14,189 nucleotides of DNA from JBBIKU01 sp037445245 (lineage in GTDB: Bacteria > Chloroflexota > Anaerolineae > Anaerolineales > Anaerolineaceae), in the NCBI GenBank assembly GCA_037445245.1, contig JBBIKU010000056.1:1-14189 (forward strand). The letters are read 5' to 3'. Shown one piece after another: positions 1-7,237 of this stretch; within the stretch, counting starts at the first letter, position 1; each line of letters starts with the position of its first letter. The translations under genes were made by a program, and so were the position numbers. The notes under the pieces are model-generated. The model made no database searches. It was given only the letters and a program-made list of their open reading frames with translations, and was not told where the DNA came from.

Positions 1-2574
1 CTGCCGCGCCAGGTACTGGTGGTGGTGGACGACCTCGATGCGGCGCAAATGGCTGCCAATGAAATCGAGGAACAGGCGCTCCAATTGCGGCACGAGAGTG
101 TGCGGGAGGGCACTCTGCCACAGGATTTCCCCATTCCGTATCTCTCCTGGTCGGAACTGCAGGACAGCCTGGGGGGGCGCTGCTGGTTTGAATTGGGGCG
201 AATAACCGCCCCCGAAAACCCTTCCCTGGCGCAGGCGTTCTCGTTTCAGCCGCGCTTTGGAGGACGCATGAAACCGCTGCTCAGTCACCTGGCGGATACA
301 CTGCAAAAAAGGGAAACGGTTGTGGTGGTCTCGCGTCAGGCGACGCGCTTGAAAGCGCTTTGGCAGGAACGCCCAGAATCCACCGCCTATACACCCCTCT
401 TCAGAGAGGGCACGCTCTCCGAGGGGTGGCAATTCACAGCGGCTGATGGGGCGAAGCTGCACCTGCTGACCGACAGCGAAGTGTTTGGTTGGGAACGTCC
501 CAAACAACGTCCGGTTGCCGACTCGCCCGAATCGGTTTATGCCGATCTGAGGCTGGGCGACTGGGTTGTCCATGTGGATTACGGCATCGGCAGGTATGGC
601 GGGCTGGTCAAGCGTTTTTTGGACGGCAGCGAGCGCGATTTCATGTTGCTCGAATATGAGGGCGGCGATCAACTGTATGTGCCGGTTTATCAGGCAGACC
701 GCGTTAGCCGTTATATCGGGCCCGGTGGTGAGCCGCCATCGCCCACCCGTCTGGGGACGGCAGAATGGTCGAGCGCTAAACAACGAGTGCGCGAGGGGGT
801 TTTGCAGGTTGCCCGCGATTTGCTCGATCTTTATGCCAAACGGCAACTGGTGAAAGGCAAAGCCTTCCGCTCTGATTCGTCCTGGCAACAGGAACTGGAA
901 GCCAGTTTCCCCTACCTGGAAACCGAGGACCAACTGCGCGCCATCGCTGAAGTGAAACGGGACATGGAAAAACCGCGCCCGATGGACCGCTTGCTTTGCG
1001 GTGACGTCGGATATGGAAAGACCGAGGTGGCGTTGCGGGCTGCCTTCAAGGCAGTGATGGACAGCAAACAGGTGGCGATGCTGGTGCCGACCACGGTGCT
1101 CGCCCAGCAACACTTTGAGACCTTTCGCCAGCGCCTGGCGGCGTATCCGGTCGAAGTGGAAATGCTGTCCCGCTTCCGCTCACCCAAGGAGCAGGAGCGC
1201 ATCCTGAAACGGCTTTCGGAAGGCACGATTGATATCGTGATCGGGACCCACCGCCTGGTCCAACCGGATGTGGCGTTTAAAGATCTGGGACTGGTGATTG
1301 TGGATGAGGAGCAGCGTTTCGGGGTAACCCACAAGGAGTATCTCAAACGTCTGCGAACAGAAGTGGATATGTTAACTCTCACAGCTACGCCCATTCCGCG
1401 CACGCTTTACATGGCATTGACGGGTGTGCGTGACATCTCCACCATCAACACCCCCCCGGAAGAACGCCTGCCAATCGTCACCCACATCGGACCCTACTCG
1501 CCCCGGCTGGTGCGCCAGGCGGTCCTGCGCGAGCTGGAGCGCGGCGGACAGGTTTTCTTCGTCCATAATCGGGTGCAGACCATCGCCGCCATGGGAAATC
1601 ATCTGCGGAAACTCGTTCCGGAGGCGCGCCTGGGTATTGCCCACGGGCAGATGCCCGAACAGGAACTTTCGGGCGTGATGCAGCAATTCACTGCCGGTGA
1701 TATCGATGTGCTGCTCTCCACTTCCATCATCGAATCGGGCTTAGACATTCCCAACGCCAACACCTTGATTGTCGATCGCGCCGATACCTTTGGACTGGCA
1801 CAGCTTTACCAGCTACGCGGCAGGGTCGGACGCGGCGCCCACCGTGCCTACGCTTACTTCTTCCGCCATCGCCGCCGCTACCCTACCCCGGAGGGGATGG
1901 AGCGCATGGAGATCATTGCCGAGAACACCCAACTTGGGGCGGGCTATTCGATCGCTATGCGTGACCTGGAAATGCGCGGCGCCGGCGAAATGCTGGGTAC
2001 GCGTCAGCACGGTTATATCGCCACGGTTGGCTTCCACCTTTACACCCGCCTGCTGGGGCAGGCGGTGCAAGAGCTGCGCCGTGCAGGCGAAATCTACGAA
2101 AGCACGCCGGGTATTCCCGTTGGTCGAAACGGACGGTTACCCGTCAACGTCGATCTGCCGCTGGCGGTAGGAATTCAGAGCGATTATGTTCCCGACCAGA
2201 ATTTGCGCCTGCAATTGTATCGTCGCCTGGCTGATCTCGAAAACGAGGACGAACTGCAAGCTTTTACCGAGGAATTGCACGACCGGTTTGGCGCCCCGCC
2301 GCTGGCGGTCGAAAATCTGCTCTATCAGCTGGTGGTCAAACTCAGGGCTGAGCGAGCCGGTCTGGCGTCGGTATTGCTGGAAGGCGACCAGATCGTCTTG
2401 CGTTTTCCGCCGTTGCCCGCAGGCGTGATGTCGCGCAATCTGCCCTTCGTCAGCCCGGAGGTGCGCGCCGGAAAAAATGCCTACTGGCTTCCGATTGACA
2501 CCCAAAGCGACGGCTGGCGGGAATCCTTGCTGGGGGTGCTTTCTGCTATAATCGATTCATGCCAGCCATCTTGA
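1..2574 (+). CDS. mfd: Transcription-repair coupling factor Mfd (5' truncated by window)
   Basis: Mfd is an ATP-driven translocase that pushes stalled RNA polymerase off DNA lesions and recruits UvrA for nucleotide excision repair. The frame is open from base 1, so about 857 C-terminal residues are visible and roughly 300 N-terminal ones (most of the UvrB-like module) lie outside; the family is usually about 1150 residues. Numbering from codon 19, a CarD-like RNA-polymerase-interaction domain begins near residue 178 (GDWVVHVDYGIGRY). A superfamily 2 helicase core follows, with Walker A GDVGYGKT at 328-335, a DEEQ box at 429-432, TATPIPRTL, and motif VI QLRGRVGRG. The C-terminal TRCF domain (NVDLPLAVGIQSDYVPDQN onward) is complete. 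The gene overlaps the response-regulator start by 16 bp. uvrB lies on the same strand 4.7 kb downstream. Identification rests on an unbroken set of Mfd motifs. Confidence 0.97.
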   Translation: MPRQVLVVVDDLDAAQMAANEIEEQALQLRHESVREGTLPQDFPIPYLSWSELQDSLGGRCWFELGRITAPENPSLAQAFSFQPRFGGRMKPLLSHLADTLQKRETVVVVSRQATRLKALWQERPESTAYTPLFREGTLSEGWQFTAADGAKLHLLTDSEVFGWERPKQRPVADSPESVYADLRLGDWVVHVDYGIGRYGGLVKRFLDGSERDFMLLEYEGGDQLYVPVYQADRVSRYIGPGGEPPSPTRLGTAEWSSAKQRVREGVLQVARDLLDLYAKRQLVKGKAFRSDSSWQQELEASFPYLETEDQLRAIAEVKRDMEKPRPMDRLLCGDVGYGKTEVALRAAFKAVMDSKQVAMLVPTTVLAQQHFETFRQRLAAYPVEVEMLSRFRSPKEQERILKRLSEGTIDIVIGTHRLVQPDVAFKDLGLVIVDEEQRFGVTHKEYLKRLRTEVDMLTLTATPIPRTLYMALTGVRDISTINTPPEERLPIVTHIGPYSPRLVRQAVLRELERGGQVFFVHNRVQTIAAMGNHLRKLVPEARLGIAHGQMPEQELSGVMQQFTAGDIDVLLSTSIIESGLDIPNANTLIVDRADTFGLAQLYQLRGRVGRGAHRAYAYFFRHRRRYPTPEGMERMEIIAENTQLGAGYSIAMRDLEMRGAGEMLGTRQHGYIATVGFHLYTRLLGQAVQELRRAGEIYESTPGIPVGRNGRLPVNVDLPLAVGIQSDYVPDQNLRLQLYRRLADLENEDELQAFTEELHDRFGAPPLAVENLLYQLVVKLRAERAGLASVLLEGDQIVLRFPPLPAGVMSRNLPFVSPEVRAGKNAYWLPIDTQSDGWRESLLGVLSAIIDSCQPS
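2544..2559 (+). promoter_or_regulatory. Extended -10 promoter with predicted leaderless start
   Basis: TG-C-TATAAT occupies 2544-2552, a perfect extended -10 element inside the last codons of mfd. Six bases (CGATTC) separate TATAAT from the ATG of the response regulator at 2559, so a transcript starting about 7 nt after the hexamer would begin at the A of the start codon. There is no Shine-Dalgarno sequence ahead of this ATG. No good -35 is visible at 16-18 bp spacing (TTGCTG at 2527 is only 14 bp away), which extended -10 promoters tolerate. The sequence match is observed; promoter activity is inferred. Confidence 0.62.
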
Positions 2575-3236
2575 TCATTGAAGATGAAACTGAATTAAGT
2601 CGCGTTTTGCGTTCTTATCTCGAAAAGGCGGGCATGCAGGTGACGACCGCCAGCCGCGGCGATGTTGGCATACAACTGTGGGAACGCGAAAAACCCGACC
2701 TGGTGTTGTTGGACTTGAACCTGCCCGGTCTGGATGGCTTGGACATCGTGCGCCAGATGCGCCAGCGCTTGGATACGCCGATTATCATGATCACGGCACG
2801 CGTCGAAGAAGCGGATCGCCTGATCGGACTTGAGCTGGGCGCGGATGATTATATTCCCAAGCCGTTTTCACCGCGCGAGGTGGTTGCCAGGGTGCGCGCC
2901 GTGCTGCGGCGCTGCGGTGGCGCCGCGCCGGTCAGGCGGGTTGTGACGGTGGGCAAACTTGTGATCGATGTGGAATCGCACCGCGTTGATTACGATGGCA
3001 AACCGCTGGATTTAACCCCAACCGAGTTCAGCCTGCTGGCAACGCTGGCGGCGCAGCCCGGCAGGGTTTTCACCCGCCTGCAACTGCTCGAAGCGACGCA
3101 AGGGACGTCCTTTGCCGGTTACGAGCGCACCATCGATGCTCACATAAAAAACTTGCGTGCCAAACTGTCGGCGGTGCAGCCAGAATCTGACTGCATTGAG
3201 ACTGTTTTCGGGGTGGGATATCGATTCAAAAAATAA
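2559..3236 (+). CDS. OmpR/PhoB-family response regulator (BaeR-like)
   Basis: This is a 225-residue DNA-binding response regulator. The receiver domain (about 1-120) has the acidic pair E8/D9, phospho-acceptor D52 in LLDLNLPGLDG, T79 and K101 in the KPF motif. A winged-helix output domain (about 128-225) follows, with the LTPTEFSLL, RTIDAHIKNLRAKL and GVGYRFKK signatures of the OmpR/PhoB class. It is expected to be phosphorylated by a sensor kinase and then bind promoter DNA. The natural partner is the histidine kinase at 5827-7209, which resembles BaeS in the same loose way this resembles BaeR, although two other genes lie between them. The ATG at 2559 overlaps the mfd end by 16 bp and is preceded by TATAAT rather than a ribosome-binding site. 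The target genes cannot be told from sequence. Confidence 0.93.
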   Translation: MPAILIIEDETELSRVLRSYLEKAGMQVTTASRGDVGIQLWEREKPDLVLLDLNLPGLDGLDIVRQMRQRLDTPIIMITARVEEADRLIGLELGADDYIPKPFSPREVVARVRAVLRRCGGAAPVRRVVTVGKLVIDVESHRVDYDGKPLDLTPTEFSLLATLAAQPGRVFTRLQLLEATQGTSFAGYERTIDAHIKNLRAKLSAVQPESDCIETVFGVGYRFKK

Positions 3237-3237
3237 T

Positions 3238-3243
3238 GAGGAA
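3238..3243 (+). promoter_or_regulatory. Ribosome-binding site of the NYN-LOTUS gene
   Basis: GAGGAA sits 7 nt before the ATG at 3251 and just after the stop codon of the response regulator. It contrasts with the upstream gene, which has no such site, and favours the first of the three tandem ATG codons. Confidence 0.7.
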
Positions 3244-3250
3244 ATAACTT

Positions 3251-4012
3251 ATGATGATGCCTACGACAACTGCGCCTGCCGGCAACCGCCGGATTGCCAT
3301 GCTCATTGACGGTGACAACGCCCAGCCTTCACTGATCGAAAAGATGCTGGCGGAGACCAGCAAATACGGCTTGGTGATCATCCGGCGGATTTACGGCGAT
3401 TGGACAGCTTCCAATATGGGCGGCTGGAAGGACATCTTACAAACGTACGCCATTCAACCTATTCAGCAGTTCCGCTACACTATTGGCAAGAACGCCACCG
3501 ACAGCGCCATGATTATTGATGCCATGGATATTCTGTATTCAGGCGGATTGGATGGTTTTTGCCTGGTTTCGAGCGACAGCGATTACACCCGGCTGGCGAC
3601 GCGCATCAGAGAAAAGGGTTTTTTTGTGATGGGTATTGGCAAGAAGACCACGCCGCGGGCGTTTGTCAACGCCTGTGACGTGTTTGTGTATACCCAGAAC
3701 CTGCTCCCTGAAGATACCGCTGCCAAAGGCAACGGCAAGCGAAAATCGGGCAAGAACGCCGCCGAAGCGGCAACCCCCGACCCGTTACCTTTATTGAAGA
3801 ATGCCTTTGATATCGCTGCTCAGGATGATGGCTGGGCGTTTCTGGGCACACTCGGTCATCACCTGCGCCAGTTGGATCCCGGTTTTGATTCGCGCACTTA
3901 CGGTTACAAACAACTCTCGCTGTTGATCCGGGCGTATCCCGACGTTTTTGCTGTCCGCGAAACCAAAACTCCCGACGGAAATTCGGTCATTTCGGTGCAG
4001 CTCAAAGAATAA
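3251..4012 (+). CDS. NYN-domain putative ribonuclease with C-terminal LOTUS/OST-HTH domain
   Basis: The 253-residue protein joins two domains. Residues about 14-150 form a NYN (PIN-like) nuclease domain with LIDGDNA (D20, D22), NATDSAM (D84) and VSSDSDY (D109, D111), the acidic residues expected to bind metal. Residues about 153-180 are a basic, alanine-rich linker. Residues 181-253 match the OST-HTH/LOTUS pattern (LLKNAFDIA..., GW..LG.LG..L, YGYKQLSLLI). In this family NYN domains cleave RNA and LOTUS domains bind RNA or partner proteins; RNA cleavage here is inferred. GAGGAA at 3238-3243, 7 nt ahead, supports the first of three consecutive ATG codons. It follows the response regulator by 14 bp and is probably co-transcribed with it. 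No toxin-antitoxin partner is visible. The role in the cell is unknown. Confidence 0.88.
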   Translation: MMMPTTTAPAGNRRIAMLIDGDNAQPSLIEKMLAETSKYGLVIIRRIYGDWTASNMGGWKDILQTYAIQPIQQFRYTIGKNATDSAMIIDAMDILYSGGLDGFCLVSSDSDYTRLATRIREKGFFVMGIGKKTTPRAFVNACDVFVYTQNLLPEDTAAKGNGKRKSGKNAAEAATPDPLPLLKNAFDIAAQDDGWAFLGTLGHHLRQLDPGFDSRTYGYKQLSLLIRAYPDVFAVRETKTPDGNSVISVQLKE

Positions 4013-4069
4013 GTCGACTGACCGCGTTCCGGCGTAGTTCCGTATCCTGTTTGGTTTATCGGCGGGTTC

Positions 4070-4074
4070 AGGAG
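4070..4074 (+). promoter_or_regulatory. Ribosome-binding site of the polytopic membrane protein gene
   Basis: AGGAG lies 7 nt before the ATG at 4082 and fixes that start. The 69-bp gap after the NYN-LOTUS gene holds no convincing promoter or terminator, so the two genes are probably read together. Confidence 0.7.
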
Positions 4075-4081
4075 CGCAATA

Positions 4082-5437
4082 ATGATCGCGGCATTGGTCA
4101 TCAACGCTTACATTTTGGGGGTGTGTTATCTGTATGGGTGGCTGGTTGCCCGACTCGCCGTGCGCTGGCTGCGCATCAATCCCGCTGATCCACTATCGCC
4201 AACATCGACCGCTTTGCTGGGCTTGTGCGCCGTGGTCACGCTGGCGGCGGCGTTGTCGCTGTTCATGCCGCTGGGGGCGCGGGCGCAGGTGCTGCTGCTG
4301 GTGGGTGCACTGTGGATCGGCTTGTCGGGTTGGAATGAGCACCGCCGGGTTATTGCTGGCGGGCTGAACCGGCTGCGTTCACTCAGCGGCGCGCTGTGGG
4401 TATTGTCGGTGCTGGTAATGGTGACCATCCTCTCCAGCGCCTCGTTGCATCCTGCTAATCCCGATACCGCCATTTATCACGCCCAGGCAATCCGTTGGAG
4501 CGAACAATACGGCGTCGTGCCGGGCTTGGGGAATCTCCACAGCCGCTTTGCCTACAACTCGAACTGGCTGATTGGCACGGCGATTTTCAGTTTTGCCTTT
4601 CTGAAGGTTCAATCGTTTCGGTTACTTACCAGTGCGTTTTTCTTGCTGGTCAGCGTGTGTTGGCTAGGTAGGGTTAATTGCTATCTGCAACGGCGGGCTG
4701 AGCCTAGTGACACGCTGGCGGTGCTGCTGCTGCCGATTTCGTTTGCGGTGCTTGGCTCACAAATTTCATCGTCTGGCACCGATCTGCCGGTGACCCTCCT
4801 GATCTGGGTGCTGGCAATCGAGTGGATGAAAGTCATCGAAGAGGGCGAAACTGCCTTTTCGTTGAAAGATCTTTTTCTTTTTGCGCTGGCAGTGTTCGCC
4901 ATCACCGTCAAGCTGTCTGCCCTGCCGTTGCTGTTGCTTGCGATCGTTGTCTGGCGGTGGGCGCTTAAAGACGGCAAACGCCTAGCTTTTCTGCTGGTGC
5001 TCGCTGCCAGCGCCGTCCTCGCTCCCTGGGTGGCGCGCACTGCCGTTCTCTCGGGATATCTGATTTATCCGCTATACCAGCTTGATCTGCTAAGGGTGGA
5101 CTGGAAGATGCCGGGGCACCTGATATTGCAGGATATGGACGGTATCCGTGCCTGGGCGCGCGAACCCGTCTCCGATTTCGCTGCCACGCTTGCGCGCCCC
5201 TTTTTGGATTGGGCAGCGTCATGGTATCATCGTCTGACCTTCAACAGGCAATTCCTGTTTTTGATGGCGGCTTTCTCACCGCTCATCGTCGCTCTAAGCA
5301 CAACCTTGCGCTGGCGGTCAGCACTCGTCGAACTGAGGTCGCTGCAAAAATACCTGCCGGTGATCACCGTGCTCTATCTGGGGGGGTGTACTGGTTTTTC
5401 AGCGCGCCCGACATTCGCTTCGGTTACGGCTACCTGA
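4082..5437 (+). CDS. Polytopic membrane protein, upstream-frame part (frameshifted)
   Basis: This frame gives the first 435 residues of a many-pass inner-membrane protein, followed by 16 out-of-frame residues before a stop. It has roughly ten hydrophobic segments. The first extracytoplasmic stretch carries NPDTAIYHAQAIRWSEQYG (D128, H133) and then VPGLGNLHSRFAYNSNWL. This pattern recalls the LIC_10190-type membrane proteins and, more loosely, GT-C glycosyltransferases that act on lipid-linked sugars; the family call is from memory and the reaction is unknown. The frame breaks at seven G (5380-5386). Moving back one base there continues the protein as GGVYWFFSAPDIRFGYG, the expected family motif, to a stop at 5790, for a total of about 569 residues. 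The gene lies between the NYN-LOTUS gene and the histidine kinase. It may be a pseudogene, a sequencing error in a homopolymer, or a gene read by slippage. Confidence 0.8.
   Translation: MIAALVINAYILGVCYLYGWLVARLAVRWLRINPADPLSPTSTALLGLCAVVTLAAALSLFMPLGARAQVLLLVGALWIGLSGWNEHRRVIAGGLNRLRSLSGALWVLSVLVMVTILSSASLHPANPDTAIYHAQAIRWSEQYGVVPGLGNLHSRFAYNSNWLIGTAIFSFAFLKVQSFRLLTSAFFLLVSVCWLGRVNCYLQRRAEPSDTLAVLLLPISFAVLGSQISSSGTDLPVTLLIWVLAIEWMKVIEEGETAFSLKDLFLFALAVFAITVKLSALPLLLLAIVVWRWALKDGKRLAFLLVLAASAVLAPWVARTAVLSGYLIYPLYQLDLLRVDWKMPGHLILQDMDGIRAWAREPVSDFAATLARPFLDWAASWYHRLTFNRQFLFLMAAFSPLIVALSTTLRWRSALVELRSLQKYLPVITVLYLGGCTGFSARPTFASVTAT
5380..5386 (+). other. G7 homopolymer / -1 slippery heptamer
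   Basis: Seven G lie with phase G GGG GGG relative to the upstream codons (CTG GGG GGG TGT). This is the canonical X XXY YYZ arrangement for tandem -1 slippage. After a -1 slip the next codon is GTG at 5386, which gives the expected VYWFFSAPDIRF. Eight G in DNA or RNA would give the same protein. A 12-bp palindrome (CGGTGATCACCG, 5358-5369) lies 10 nt upstream; no strong hairpin is evident downstream. The tract and its phase are observed; its function is open. Confidence 0.75.
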
Positions 5438-5790
5438 TTTTCCTGTTTCTGGCGGTGGTGGTGCTGACGCTGCGACTCGCTCAAAGTTTGGTACGCTTCC
5501 ATCCCACTACCCTGAGCTGGATTTTGTTAGGGGGATTGATTCTGTATCAGGGGAGCGTGCTGGTTCGTGCGGCGAATCTGCGTAGCTTGCCGCAACGCTG
5601 GATCGTACCCCTCGATTACATGAGCTTGCCTTCCAAGCCCTGCGAGCTTTATAATACCCGCATCTGGTGCAGTGATGGCTACCCGGCGTGTTATTATGAA
5701 CCATTTCCGTGCGTGCCTGGCGCCGATCCGCGGGTGGGATTGCGGGGCAGTGATTGGGGTGAAGGATTCCGCTATTTTCCTCAAGAGTGA
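5386..5790 (+). CDS. Polytopic membrane protein, C-terminal part in the -1 frame
   Basis: These 134 residues complete the protein begun at 4082. They start with VYWFFSAPDIRFGYGY, continue with two hydrophobic segments (about residues 452-468 and 478-495 of the joined protein), and end in a cysteine-containing tail with four Cys and an aromatic-rich GSDWGEGFRYF stretch. The same frame is open upstream to 5209, but that stretch only shadows the other frame and has no membrane-protein character. No ribosome-binding site or convincing start codon lies near the junction, so this part is unlikely to be an independent gene. It needs the upstream part to be translated. Confidence 0.72.
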   Translation: MYWFFSAPDIRFGYGYLIFLFLAVVVLTLRLAQSLVRFHPTTLSWILLGGLILYQGSVLVRAANLRSLPQRWIVPLDYMSLPSKPCELYNTRIWCSDGYPACYYEPFPCVPGADPRVGLRGSDWGEGFRYFPQE

Positions 5791-5793
5791 ATC

Positions 5794-5819
5794 CCAATCG
5801 TTATTGGCTCGAAAGCGAG
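5794..5819 (+). promoter_or_regulatory. Two tandem hairpins filling the gap before the histidine kinase gene
   Basis: CCAAT-CGTT-ATTGG (5794-5807) is followed with no spacer by CTCG-AAAG-CGAG (5808-5819). Both stems are perfect. Together they fill most of the 36-nt gap between the membrane-protein stop and the TTG start at 5827. The only purine-rich candidate ribosome-binding site (GCGAGAG, 5815-5821) is mostly inside the second stem, so the hairpins could limit translation of the kinase. No T-run follows, so this is not a typical terminator. Confidence 0.4.
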
Positions 5820-5826
5820 AGTAAAC

Positions 5827-7209
5827 TTGCGATTACGGTTGATTGTATCTTTGATGCTCGTGTCGCTGGTGAGCATCCTGTTGATGGTGATCATCATTCG
5901 GCAGGAAGCGCGCACGCAAGTGCAAACCTACCTGTACCGCGGTGGAATGTTCGGCGCAGACCGGATGGTCGCGGCGTTGGAAGATTATTACCGGCGCCAT
6001 AGCAGTTGGGAGGGGATCGCAGAGCGCATCGACGAAATCCAGCATGGATCTGGGATGGGAATGATGCGTCGCATCTCGACCGGCGCGCTGCGCACCTATC
6101 GCCTCTATGACCGGGAAGGACGACTGGTGTGGGATGGCAGCAATTCGCCCTCAGTGAGCGCCTTGACACCCGAAGAACACCAGCGCAGTATCCGGCTGCA
6201 GGATGTCTCCGGCGACAGCATCGGGTATCTACTGATCGTTGGGGTTGCCTCGCCCGTGCAGCAAGCGGACGAGGAGAACCTGGTGAACATTCTCAACGAG
6301 GCGGCGGTGCGCGCCGCGGTTATCGCAGCCCTGATTGCCTTGCTGATTGCTTTGATCCTTGGGGCGGGTTTGCTGCGCCCGGTGCGTCAGGTGACTGCGG
6401 CGGCGCAAAAGATCGCCGAGGGCGATTTAAGCCAGCAGGTGCCGGTGCAGGGCGATGATGAACTGGCTTCGCTGGCGCGCTCGTTCAACACCATGAGTGA
6501 ATCGTTGCGCCGCTCTGAAGAACGCCGGCGCAAAATGACCGCCGACATTGCCCACGAACTGCGCACGCCGATCTCGGTGCAGCGGGCGCATCTGGAGGCG
6601 TTGCTGGACGGCGTTTACGAAATATCCCCCGAAAATATCAAACCGGTTTTGGAACAAACCGAGCTCCTCACGCGGTTGGTGGATGATTTGCGCACGCTGG
6701 CGTTGGTCGATTCGGGCGAATTGGAATTGGAATACCGCTGGGTCGATCTCGCCAGGGTGGTGGCAGAAGCGGTTGAGAATTTTCAATCCAGCGCTGCTCA
6801 CCGCCGGGTCGAGCTGGTTTGGCAGTCGCAACCACCCGCATCGATACCGCCGGTGTGGGGAGATGCAGACCGGCTGGTGCAGATTTTGAATAATTTGTTG
6901 AGCAATGCCCTGCGTTTTACGCCCGAAGGCGGTAAAATACGCCTGACGTTGAACCATCATGCTGGTGGAATTGAGCTGAGTGTGCGGGACAGCGGGGAGG
7001 GCATTCCTTTCGAGTCACTGCCGCATATCTTTGAGCGCTTCTACCGTGCCGATCACGCCCGTAGTCGCGATTTAGGGGGGAGTGGGTTGGGACTAGCGAT
7101 TGCGCGGCAGTTGGCAAAGGCGCACGGCGGCGACCTGGCGGCTGCAAATCATCCCCAGGGTGGCGCCGTGTTTACCCTGCGGCTGCCGCCGGCAAATTTA
7201 CAAACTTGA
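5827..7209 (+). CDS. Sensor histidine kinase with HAMP domain (BaeS-like)
   Basis: This 460-residue membrane histidine kinase has an N-terminal membrane segment (about 5-24), an extracytoplasmic sensor region (about 28-155) with no recognised fold, and a second membrane segment (about 158-180). A HAMP domain (about 181-232) and a HisKA domain follow, with phospho-acceptor H243 in AHELRTP. The ATPase domain has the N box at N360 (LSNAL), G1 at D388 (DSGEGIP), ERFYRAD, and G2 at about 417 (GGSGLGLAIA). All catalytic boxes are intact. The start is TTG at 5827; no better start lies between it and the preceding stop, and the encoded MRLRLIV is a sensible basic start to a membrane anchor. The likely partner is the response regulator at 2559-3236. 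The stimulus cannot be told from sequence; BaeS-like kinases often respond to envelope stress. Confidence 0.92.
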   Translation: MRLRLIVSLMLVSLVSILLMVIIIRQEARTQVQTYLYRGGMFGADRMVAALEDYYRRHSSWEGIAERIDEIQHGSGMGMMRRISTGALRTYRLYDREGRLVWDGSNSPSVSALTPEEHQRSIRLQDVSGDSIGYLLIVGVASPVQQADEENLVNILNEAAVRAAVIAALIALLIALILGAGLLRPVRQVTAAAQKIAEGDLSQQVPVQGDDELASLARSFNTMSESLRRSEERRRKMTADIAHELRTPISVQRAHLEALLDGVYEISPENIKPVLEQTELLTRLVDDLRTLALVDSGELELEYRWVDLARVVAEAVENFQSSAAHRRVELVWQSQPPASIPPVWGDADRLVQILNNLLSNALRFTPEGGKIRLTLNHHAGGIELSVRDSGEGIPFESLPHIFERFYRADHARSRDLGGSGLGLAIARQLAKAHGGDLAAANHPQGGAVFTLRLPPANLQT

Positions 7210-7222
7210 TTCGAACACGGAT

Positions 7223-7227
7223 AAGGA
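7223..7227 (+). promoter_or_regulatory. Ribosome-binding site that sets the uvrB start
   Basis: AAGGA lies 10 nt before the ATG at 7238. The reading frame is open further upstream to 7100, but that stretch overlaps the kinase 3' end and is not UvrB-like, so 7238 is the start. No clear SOS box is seen in the 28-bp gap; only a single CGAAC half-site occurs at 7212-7216. Confidence 0.6.
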
Positions 7228-7237
7228 TTACTCCGCC

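Noticed and set aside
912..2505. Long antisense and alternate-frame open stretches within mfd
   Set aside because: They are codon-bias shadows of mfd; none has a protein signature or ribosome-binding site, and the mfd frame is intact throughout.
7100..7237. Upstream extension of the uvrB frame
   Set aside because: It overlaps the kinase 3' end and encodes no UvrB-like sequence; the ATG at 7238 with AAGGA ahead gives the normal UvrB N-terminus.
7210..7237. Possible LexA/SOS box before uvrB
   Set aside because: Only one CGAAC half-site is present; the matching GTTCG half is absent.
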